5,705 nt of DNA, from assembly GCA_030705745.1 (NCBI GenBank), contig JAUZPT010000205.1, positions 1-5,705 on the forward strand, written 5' to 3'. This document shows positions 1-4,913 of this stretch, piece after piece (the stretch's first letter is position 1; each line of letters begins with the position of its first letter). The stretch comes from Bacillota bacterium (GTDB lineage Bacteria; Bacillota; Bacilli; Bacillales; Cytobacillaceae). Under the pieces are notes generated by a model. That model was not told the origin of the DNA. It saw only the letters and a program-made list of their open reading frames with translations, and searched no databases. The position numbers and the translations under genes were made by a program.

Positions 1-353
1 CCTGCACCCTTAAGTTGAATATCAACTCGCTCACCCATCGGAGTGATCTGCTCGCCAAGCAACACAGCCCGGCCGTCCCCTAACATGTTAAAATGCCCGA
101 ATTGATGCCCCGCATAAGCTTGAGCAAGAGGCAAAGCACCTTCGGGAATCCGATTGCCAGCAAGCACCGCCACGCCATCTTCGCTTTCCAACGCTTCAGC
201 GTTCAATCCCAAGGAGGCTGCCAGCGGATTATTGAAAATAACTAACTTCGGTGATTTTACAGGAGGTATGTTTATCTTCGAAAAAAATGAATTCGGGAGA
301 CGGGAATAACTGTTATCAAAATTCCATCCTGTTTCAATTAATTCGTTTGTCAT
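1..353 (-). CDS. selO: Protein adenylyltransferase SelO/YdiU family, N-terminal part (cut by window edge)
   Basis: The ORF runs from an ATG at 351-353 off the left edge, giving 117 complete codons with no stop. The translation contains [18 protein letters not shown] at about residues 79-96 and QLKGAG at 113-118. Both are hallmark N-terminal blocks of the SelO/YdiU (UPF0061) family. Family members are pseudokinases that transfer AMP from ATP to hydroxyl side chains of proteins; K115 in the LKGAG block is probably the conserved nucleotide-binding lysine. The early NSYSRLP and [15 protein letters not shown] stretches also fit the family N-terminus. The start is supported by AAGGAAGG (plus-strand 361-368), 7 nt before the ATG. 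Full-length relatives are about 480-500 residues, so about three quarters of the gene lies outside the window. Nothing in the visible part looks broken. The family call is firm; substrates here are unknown. Confidence 0.93.
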   Translation of the reverse strand, partial: MTNELIETGWNFDNSYSRLPNSFFSKINIPPVKSPKLVIFNNPLAASLGLNAEALESEDGVAVLAGNRIPEGALPLAQAYAGHQFGHFNMLGDGRAVLLGEQITPMGERVDIQLKGA

Positions 354-660
354 TGTATCGCCTTCCTTCTTTCGAATTTCTGTATGTTAGTCTTATCTTT
401 TATCAAAATTAAAAATCATAGCCAATGTATGTTTTTTTAGTTATTCACTTTCCATATCACATTTGGCGGCCATTCAAATGGTTTACTTCTTCCAATTCAT
501 TTTACCCTTTTCACACAAAGATGACGCCGTTTAATGGACTGAAATCCGGGACATTGGATACGCGTTCCCAACTACTTCAATAGTTTTTCCGATTCCTTGT
601 TAGTTGGAATGGCAAAAGGCAACGCCAGGTTGACCGTTGCCTTTAGTAAGTATTTCATTC
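354..660. other. Intergenic spacer between the STAS-like gene and selO
   Basis: This 307-bp stretch lies downstream of the STAS-like gene and upstream of selO. Its supported content is the selO ribosome binding site (361-368) and the hairpin at 615-644, listed separately. A promoter for selO is expected here. The best match I found on the minus strand is TTGGCT (420-425), 17 bp, then TAAAAG (397-402), which is only 4/6 plus 4/6 and therefore weak. A short plus-strand ORF beginning at 522 has no ribosome binding site. I see no RNA gene or mobile element. Confidence 0.5.
615..644 (-). terminator. Hairpin terminator of the STAS-like gene
   Basis: AAAGGCAACG at 615-624 is perfectly complementary to CGTTGCCTTT at 635-644, giving a 10-bp stem with a 10-nt loop. 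It lies 17 bp past the stop codon of the minus-strand gene. Read on the minus strand, the stem ends in CCTTTTGCC, so the T tract is short and termination may be inefficient. It separates the STAS-like gene from selO and suggests they are not one operon. Confidence 0.65.
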
Positions 661-1023
661 TTATACATGGTAAGCTTCTTCAACAGTATTTACAAATGTC
701 CCCTGAAAGTTAATGTCCTTTGCACAATTGTTAACTTGCATTTTTGAAGCGGCACTGGTTGGACTGACGATGACAATCTTTTTAAAATTTGCCATTGAAT
801 ATAACCTTAAAACGAACCGGAGATCCTCAACTACATGACTAGGAACTGCTTCTTGTTCACTACCATCTATAATTAATTTATAGTTTGAGGGGTTAATAGT
901 ATTTACAATGGTTTGAAACTCACTCAAGTATGCTTTTGCATCTTCCTCTTTAAAGTGGCCACTGACTTTTACAAAAAAAGTATTTTTCTCTCTCTCTAAA
1001 TTAAACGTATACAACTTTGCCAA
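661..1023 (-). CDS. Small STAS-like (anti-sigma antagonist-like) protein, 120 aa
   Basis: The product is a 120-residue soluble protein with no signal peptide or membrane segment. It alternates strand and helix in a STAS-like order: FFVKVSGHF (about 16-24, strand), a helix with EEDAKAYLSEFQTIVN, YKLIIDGSEQ (48-57, strand), a helix with VVEDLRFVLRLYSMA, KKIVIVSPTS (81-90, strand), then a strand and final helix ending VEEAYHV. The usual phosphorylatable Ser/Thr context of SpoIIAA-type proteins (DxSG) is not clear: IIDGSE sits in roughly that place. The fold assignment is from pattern only, and it could be a lineage-specific protein of unknown role. The start is TTG (1021-1023). An in-frame TAG lies upstream with no ATG or GTG between, and GGGGG lies 9 nt before the TTG. 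It is monocistronic by context, with its own promoter and terminator. Confidence 0.75.
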   Translation of the reverse strand: MAKLYTFNLEREKNTFFVKVSGHFKEEDAKAYLSEFQTIVNTINPSNYKLIIDGSEQEAVPSHVVEDLRFVLRLYSMANFKKIVIVSPTSAASKMQVNNCAKDINFQGTFVNTVEEAYHV

Positions 1024-1066
1024 GACCTTTATCCCCCAAAGCGAAAAAATTTCCTACTTTGGTACT

Positions 1067-1095
1067 ATCATACATAAAACTAGTAATTTCGACAA
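1067..1095 (-). promoter_or_regulatory. SigA-type promoter of the STAS-like gene
   Basis: On the minus strand TTGTCG (1090-1095) is followed by exactly 17 bp and TATGAT (1067-1072), matching the TTGACA/TATAAT consensus at 4/6 and 5/6. Transcription would start near 1060, leaving a leader of about 37 nt before the TTG codon. That leader carries CCAAAG and CTTTGG, which could form a 6-bp hairpin just ahead of the GGGGG ribosome binding site. Confidence 0.6.
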
Positions 1096-1119
1096 ATCCT
1101 TAATTATCCGATATTATCC
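1092..1119 (-). repeat. Three GGAT direct repeats in 10-bp phase upstream of and overlapping the -35 box
   Basis: On the plus strand ATCC occurs at 1096-1099, 1106-1109 and 1116-1119, exactly one helical turn apart. The two outer copies extend to the same 7-mer (ATTATCC at 1103-1109 and 1113-1119). The innermost copy abuts the -35 box of the STAS-like gene. The spacing and place, roughly -37, -46 and -56 from the predicted start, are what an activator binding as a direct repeat would use. Regulation is inferred; the repeat is seen. Confidence 0.45.
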
Positions 1120-1140
1120 ACGATTTAAGATTGTGTCATC

Positions 1141-1622
1141 ATACCTCTTATAAAAGACAAATCGTTAGGTTGTTCACTGTGTTTTGTCTTTTATACCTCT
1201 TATGAAAGACAAATCGTCCGGCGGCTAACTGTGTTTTGTCCTTTATACCCCTTATGAAAGACAAATCGTCCGGCGGCTCACTGTGTTTTGTCCTTTATAC
1301 CCCTTATGAAAGACAAATCGTCCGGCCGCTCACTGTGTTTTGTCCTTTATACCCCTTATGAAAGACAAATCGTCCGGCCGCTAACTGTATTTTGTCTTTT
1401 ATACCCCTTATGAAAGACAAATCTTCGGGCGGCTAACTGTGTTTTGTCCCTTATACCCCTTATAAAAGACAAATCGTTAGGTAGTTCATTGTGTTTTATC
1501 TTTTATACCCCTTATAAAAGACAAATCGTCCGGCCGCTAACTGTATTTTGTCCTTTATACCCCTTATGAAAGACAAATCGTCCGGCCGCTAACTGTATTT
1601 TGTCCTTCATGCCTCTTTTACA
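1141..1622. repeat. Tandem array of nine 52-bp units with internal inverted arms
   Basis: Units begin at 1141, 1193, 1245, 1297, 1349, 1401, 1453, 1505 and 1557, with no insertion or deletion in any of them. A truncated tenth copy starts at 1609. Each unit opens ATACC(C/T)CTTAT, then carries a left arm (AAAGACAAA), a roughly 20-nt centre usually with CCGGCCG or CCGGCGG, and a right arm (TTTTGTC plus CTTTAT or TTTTAT). In unit 1 the arms are perfectly complementary over 13 bp (TATAAAAGACAAA with TTTGTCTTTTATA). A period of 52 is not a multiple of three and no long ORF crosses the array. It lies between the end of the ABC-F gene and the promoter of the STAS-like gene. Its function is unknown: it could be a structural DNA array, a protein-binding array or a simple minisatellite. 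Confidence 0.93.
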
Positions 1623-1677
1623 AGAAAAAAAGTGCCCGCCCCCAAAGACATCGGGGACAGGCACCATGTTTCTTGTA
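1619..1677 (-). terminator. Inverted-repeat terminator downstream of the ABC-F gene
   Basis: The outer arms TACAAGAAA (1619-1627) and TTTCTTGTA (1669-1677) are perfectly complementary. The inner arms at 1632-1643 and 1653-1664 pair over 12 positions around a 9-nt loop. The two imperfect positions are G-U wobbles in the minus-strand RNA but C-A mismatches in the plus-strand RNA. On the minus strand the inner stem is followed by seven T. The structure therefore works best as a terminator for leftward transcription from the ABC-F gene, whose stop lies about 100 bp upstream. The core motif resembles a dispersed intergenic element I recall from Bacillus genomes (GTGCCTGTCCCC); this is memory, not a search. 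Confidence 0.75.
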
Positions 1678-1774
1678 CATTCTTAATCATATCTTCAAAA
1701 CTGTTGAAAAATCACAAAGGGTTCGGCTAGGAAAATGTGTTATGGGTCCCACCGTTTCCAACCTAATCACTCAA

Positions 1775-3697
1775 TTAATTACCTAAACTCATCCACAAAT
1801 CCATATCAGAATCCAGCTCTTTACTTAAATCCGCTTTCCTGCAATACAGCTTATTAAGCTCCACATAATCCATATGTTCGGCAGCCATGGCTGCCTCGAT
1901 CTCTACAATTTCCTTTTCAAGAATTTCAATTCTTGCAAGAACCTTTGCAACATCCTTCTTTGAATCATCAGGAATATTTCTCTGTTTCTTCACTTTTTCA
2001 GCTTTCACAACAGGCTCTTCTCTTTCCTTCAGACTTAGCTTCTCTTTTTCACTTTTATAATAGTCGTAATTGCCGAGATAGCTTTTCAAGGAATAGTCCT
2101 CTACTACAATTACTCTTTCACCGATTTTATTGATAAAGTATCTGTCATGAGAGATAAAAAATATCGTACCTTTAAAGTCTTCCAGTGCTTCCTCAAGGGT
2201 TTCGATGGAATCAATATCAAGGTGGTTTGTCGGCTCATCGAGTATTAACAAATTGACATCTTGATACAACAGCATGGCCAGCTTTAGCCTGATTCTCTCT
2301 CCTCCAGACAAATGCTTTACTTTTTTGAAGACGCTATTTTTATAAAACATGAATTTTGAAAGATATTCCCGTGCTTTTCCCTCCACGATCGAAATATCTT
2401 CCCTGAAACATTCCAGCACCGTGAGCTCTTCATTTTTAAAAGTAATTTTCTGTGGTAAATATGCCGCCATCGCATTCGAGCCTAATTCCACCACTCCCTC
2501 ATCCGGCTGCTCTTCATCCAAAAGCATCTTTAAAAAGGTGGTTTTCCCGCTGCCATTAGGACCGATCAATCCCACTCTTTCACCAAAAGTAATCATTAAG
2601 TCTGTGCCCTTAAAAATAACTTTATCTTCATAGCTTTTAGAGAGCCCGATCGCCTTGATCGTTTCATTTCCGGATCGTTCAGTCGCTTTGAAATCCAGCT
2701 TCATATTCCGTCTTTCAAAAACGGGTTTACCGATTCGATCCATTTTATCGAGCCTTTTTTGCATACTGGCCGCTCTTCTGAAGAACTTGTTGTTGCCCGC
2801 CCTCATTGCCCAGTCTCTGAGATTCATAACGGATTTCTCCATGCTATGGATCTTTTTTTGCTGTTCTCTAAAATGCTCATACTGAATCCGCATATTTTCT
2901 TCTTTTTGACTAATAAAGGATGAATAGTTGCCCTTATAGCATATTGATTCCATATCCTCTATTTCCACAATCTTAGAGACAACATTGTCCAGAAAATAAC
3001 GATCATGGGATACGATGATAACAATTCCCTTATAGCTCTTGAGATAGCTTTCGAGCCATTCAATTGAATCCATATCCAAATGATTGGTAGGTTCATCCAG
3101 TAGCAAGATGTTCGGATTATGAATCAGAAGTTTCCCGAGCACGACGGTTGTTTTTTCACCACCGCTTAATAAATCAAAATCTCTGTTTACAAAGCTTTCA
3201 GCAAATTTCAGCCCTGTGCAAACCTTGCTCATTTTTTCTTCGCGCTCGTATCCTCCCTTAACTTCAAATAATTGAACTAAATCACTGTACTTTTTTAGGG
3301 CTTTTTCTAGGGAAGCATCTTCTAAACTCTTCATTTGCTCTTCTAATTCACGCATCTGATTCTCTATGCTGTCAATCTCTTCAAAGGCCAAGTTTAAAAC
3401 ATCAATGACTTTTAAGTCTTCCGGATACACGGGCGATTGTTCGAGGTAAGCCTTAGTGGCTCCTCTTGGCAAATGAATCAGACCTTCATCATATCCTGGG
3501 CTTGAAGTTTGCGGGTACCCAGGATAGTAATTCATCGGCTCAATTCCCGCAATTAATTTAAGGATCGTGCTCTTTCCACTTCCGTTTGCCCCTACGATCC
3601 CAATCTTCTCTCCCTCATACGCTTCAAAGGTTATATCATTAACAACAAGTGTGGCTTCCATAAATTTTTTTATGCCATTTAATTTCATTTCTAACAT
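1775..3697 (-). CDS. ABC-F family ATPase (ribosome-associated; possible antibiotic resistance ribosomal protection protein)
   Basis: The protein has two ABC ATPase domains and no membrane segments, the ABC-F layout. ABC-F proteins bind the ribosomal E site, acting as translation factors or displacing antibiotics from the peptidyl transferase centre or exit tunnel. Counting from an upstream ATG (646 aa), domain 1 has Walker A GANGSGKST (42-50), Q93, signature LSGGEKTTV (183-191), Walker B LLLDEPTNHLD (204-214) and SHDR (236-239). Domain 2 has GPNGSGKTT (385-393), LSGGERIRL (469-477), LILDEPTNHLD (490-500) and SHDR (522-525). All catalytic residues are present. The basic linker (about 262-350, including FFRRAASMQKRLDKM) is the ribosome-contacting region, and a charged coiled coil fills about 550-646. 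I prefer the second ATG (3695-3697, 640 aa), which has AGTAGG 7 nt upstream; the ATG at 3713-3715 has none. The leader with its attenuator suggests an inducible resistance factor. YdiF- or YfmR-like housekeeping roles cannot be excluded. Confidence 0.95.
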   Translation of the reverse strand: MLEMKLNGIKKFMEATLVVNDITFEAYEGEKIGIVGANGSGKSTILKLIAGIEPMNYYPGYPQTSSPGYDEGLIHLPRGATKAYLEQSPVYPEDLKVIDVLNLAFEEIDSIENQMRELEEQMKSLEDASLEKALKKYSDLVQLFEVKGGYEREEKMSKVCTGLKFAESFVNRDFDLLSGGEKTTVVLGKLLIHNPNILLLDEPTNHLDMDSIEWLESYLKSYKGIVIIVSHDRYFLDNVVSKIVEIEDMESICYKGNYSSFISQKEENMRIQYEHFREQQKKIHSMEKSVMNLRDWAMRAGNNKFFRRAASMQKRLDKMDRIGKPVFERRNMKLDFKATERSGNETIKAIGLSKSYEDKVIFKGTDLMITFGERVGLIGPNGSGKTTFLKMLLDEEQPDEGVVELGSNAMAAYLPQKITFKNEELTVLECFREDISIVEGKAREYLSKFMFYKNSVFKKVKHLSGGERIRLKLAMLLYQDVNLLILDEPTNHLDIDSIETLEEALEDFKGTIFFISHDRYFINKIGERVIVVEDYSLKSYLGNYDYYKSEKEKLSLKEREEPVVKAEKVKKQRNIPDDSKKDVAKVLARIEILEKEIVEIEAAMAAEHMDYVELNKLYCRKADLSKELDSDMDLWMSLGN

Positions 3698-3704
3698 AGA
3701 ATTT

Positions 3705-3710
3705 CCTACT
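3705..3710 (-). promoter_or_regulatory. Ribosome binding site that sets the ABC-F start
   Basis: The minus strand reads AGTAGG here, then 7 nt and the ATG at 3695-3697. This site lies inside the codons that would follow the upstream ATG at 3713-3715. The upstream ATG itself is preceded by TTAGATTATGG, which has no Shine-Dalgarno match. The shorter protein, starting MLEMKLNG, is therefore favoured. Confidence 0.65.
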
Positions 3711-3783
3711 TTCATCCATAATCTAAGTTACGCATTGTATGGACAGGGTTAAGAAGAACTTCAATACTATTTATTTGTATAGT

Positions 3784-3820
3784 AAAAAAGACCGTAAGAA
3801 GAGGGTTTCTTCTTACAGTC
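3784..3820 (-). terminator. Leader terminator (attenuator) upstream of the ABC-F gene
   Basis: On the minus strand GACTGTAAGAAGA (3820-3808) pairs with TCTTCTTACGGTC (3802-3790) over all 13 positions, counting one U-G wobble. The loop is AACCC and the stem is followed at once by TTTTTT (3789-3784). This is a textbook intrinsic terminator, but it lies about 87 nt before the ABC-F start codon, after the leader ORF and in the same orientation. It is too far from the next upstream gene (stop at 4176, with a candidate promoter between) to be simply that gene's terminator. Attenuation is the best reading. Confidence 0.85.
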
Positions 3821-3848
3821 TAAATAATCAGTGAATATAATTTGCAGT

Positions 3849-3914
3849 CTAAGCAAAAACGCGCACGTTATTATGCCTATACTTCGCCATCAAGGTATAT
3901 TTCAAGAAACACAT
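3849..3914 (-). CDS. 21-codon leader peptide ORF of the ABC-F gene
   Basis: ATG at 3912-3914 opens a 21-codon frame that starts MCFLKYTLMA and ends NVRVFA, with a TAG stop at 3849-3851. AGAGG lies 7 nt before the ATG, a good ribosome binding site. The stop is 28 nt before the terminator stem, so a ribosome on the last codons would sit close enough to influence its folding. Several inducible ribosome-protection and ribosome-methylase genes in Firmicutes carry such leader ORFs, on which drug-bound ribosomes stall. I do not recognise this peptide as a known stalling sequence. Coding status is inferred from the site, the frame and the context. Confidence 0.6.
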   Translation of the reverse strand: MCFLKYTLMAKYRHNNVRVFA

Positions 3915-3923
3915 GAAATATCC
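3894..3923 (-). promoter_or_regulatory. Hairpin over the leader ORF ribosome binding site and start codon
   Basis: On the minus strand ATATTTCA (3921-3914) is perfectly complementary to TGAAATAT (3904-3897), with a 9-nt loop. The stem extends by GG (3923-3922) pairing with CC (3895-3894) across one bulged A. It takes in the two G of the AGAGG site and the A of the leader start codon. It could reduce leader translation or expose it only under some conditions; this role is inferred. Confidence 0.5.
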
Positions 3924-4009
3924 TCTAAATTATAATCTCGATTTCAGTAAAGTAAGTTACCTTCTAAATTGCCTTAATTCCATAAAGAGCATAACTAATA
4001 AACCTAACT

Positions 4010-4037
4010 TTTATAGGTAAATTAACACTCATTACAA
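4010..4037 (-). promoter_or_regulatory. Candidate promoter of the ABC-F leader transcript
   Basis: The minus strand has TTGTAA (4037-4032), 16 bp, then TATAAA (4015-4010), matching 4/6 and 5/6 of the SigA consensus. Transcription would start near 4003, giving about 90 nt before the leader ORF and about 300 nt before the ABC-F start. A perfect TATAAT at 3929-3934 is an alternative, but it has a poor -35 and would place the RNA start on the leader's ribosome binding site. Confidence 0.5.
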
Positions 4038-4042
4038 AATCC

Positions 4043-4069
4043 ATATTAATTTTTAAAATAAATTAATAT
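4043..4069. repeat. AT-only 10-bp inverted repeat upstream of the leader promoter
   Basis: ATATTAATTT (4043-4052) is perfectly complementary to AAATTAATAT (4060-4069), with a 7-nt loop made only of A and T. It ends 6 bp upstream of the candidate -35 box. It could be an operator, an UP-element-like AT tract, or a weak 3' end for the metallopeptidase gene. There is no T tract to make it a standard terminator. The rest of the spacer 4038-4175 holds nothing else I can support. Confidence 0.5.
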
Positions 4070-4175
4070 TAGCAATTAGATGGTGTCATAAACTTACTTC
4101 CCTCCCTCGACATTTTCATTATTATCTCATTTTTTCATTTATTTGTAAATAACTGGATTGGTAAATTTTTTATAC

Positions 4176-4883
4176 CTACACAGTCATTTTCCAGCTCGAT
4201 AACGCTAACCAGTTTTCCAGTTCCTTATAGTCGGGCATTATTTTCCCAACGAGGCGCCAAAAGGAGCGGTCGTGATTCAGATGGACCATATGGCACATTT
4301 CGTGAACGACTACGTAGTCGATCACTTTCTGTGGTGCCATTGCCAGCCGCCAATTAAATGTCAACTGCAGCTTTGAATCACAGGTTCCCCATGTTGTTTT
4401 ACTATCAGAAATACGGATTGAACGTGGTTTTGTTTTAAAGTTGCTTTGATAGTACTGGATACTTTTTTCTACTAACGCTTTACACTGTTGATAATAAAAT
4501 CGTTTCAAAGCTTGTTTTATTTTTTCATCCTCAAGCTGCTTCACATAGATATGTAACGTACCGTCTTCAAACACGACATTGTCTTGTCCGATATTTATAT
4601 CTTGATAGATCTGAATGGGATAAGTATTTCCTAAATAAAGAAAGCTCTCACCATGCTCATAGACCTTCTCCATTGGCCCAAGCATTCGATTCTTCTTTTC
4701 TTTTGATTTTTGTTGAATCAAATCCCATTTTCCCTCTACTAATTGAAGCACTCTTTCATCAGGTGTTCCTTTCGGAGCCTGCACTTCAATATTTCCATAG
4801 TGATCGATATAAATGCCGATGTTTTTCCGTTTTTTATAAATTATATTAAAACTGATTGTTTCACCTGAATAGGTATGTATCAT
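4176..4883 (-). CDS. YgjP-like (DUF45/SprT-like) zinc metallopeptidase
   Basis: Numbered from a GTG three codons upstream, the C-terminal half contains the zinc-metallopeptidase signature VVVHEMCHMVHLNHDRSFW. H197, E198 and H201 form HExxH, and H207 is the likely third zinc ligand. Upstream are TTWGTC (166-171) and LTFNWRLAMAPQKVIDY (177-193), typical of the YgjP-like DUF45 family (PF01863). The N-terminal half (about 12-120) is the beta-rich part with IGIYIDHYGNIEVQAPKGT. The length of about 235 aa is normal. There is no signal peptide, so it is cytoplasmic. Substrates of the family are poorly known; genes of this family are sometimes found beside restriction systems, but none is visible here. 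I chose the ATG at 4881-4883 because AGGTGA (4889-4894) lies 5 nt upstream. The GTG at 4890-4892 has only a weak site. It follows the DUF1456 gene by 30 nt and is probably cotranscribed with it. Confidence 0.92.
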   Translation of the reverse strand: MIHTYSGETISFNIIYKKRKNIGIYIDHYGNIEVQAPKGTPDERVLQLVEGKWDLIQQKSKEKKNRMLGPMEKVYEHGESFLYLGNTYPIQIYQDINIGQDNVVFEDGTLHIYVKQLEDEKIKQALKRFYYQQCKALVEKSIQYYQSNFKTKPRSIRISDSKTTWGTCDSKLQLTFNWRLAMAPQKVIDYVVVHEMCHMVHLNHDRSFWRLVGKIMPDYKELENWLALSSWKMTV

Positions 4884-4913
4884 TTTCGTCACCTGTAGGA
4901 TCCGTTTATGCCC

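Noticed and set aside
522..584. Twenty-codon plus-strand ORF in the selO spacer
   Set aside because: It has no ribosome binding site, no promoter and no recognisable content.
1031..1065. AAAGTAGGAAATT shared between the STAS-like gene leader and the ABC-F start region
   Set aside because: In the STAS-like leader no start codon follows at a useful distance, so this 13-mer match is probably a coincidence of purine-rich leaders.
1141..1622. CRISPR array
   Set aside because: The whole 52-bp unit repeats, including the centre. There are no unique spacers, and no cas-like gene is present in the window.
1141..1622. Repetitive coding region
   Set aside because: The 52-bp period shifts frame each unit, stops interrupt all frames, and no start with a ribosome binding site is present.
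1933..2885. Plus-strand open frames inside the ABC-F gene, and similar ones at 3567-3752, 4856-5122 and 5305-5565
   Set aside because: They are antisense to well-supported protein genes, have low-complexity translations and no ribosome binding sites.
3712..3735. Seven-codon ORF whose TGA overlaps the upstream ABC-F ATG (ATGA overlap)
   Set aside because: There is no ribosome binding site, it is very short, and the upstream ATG is probably not the real start.
3929..3934. Perfect TATAAT as the main promoter -10 of the ABC-F leader
   Set aside because: The -35 match is poor (CTTACT at 16 bp) and the start would remove the leader ORF's ribosome binding site. It is kept only as an alternative to 4010-4037.
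4069..4089. Six-codon ORF after a GGGAGGG tract on the minus strand
   Set aside because: The purine tract is too far from the ATG, and the ORF lies upstream of the candidate leader promoter.
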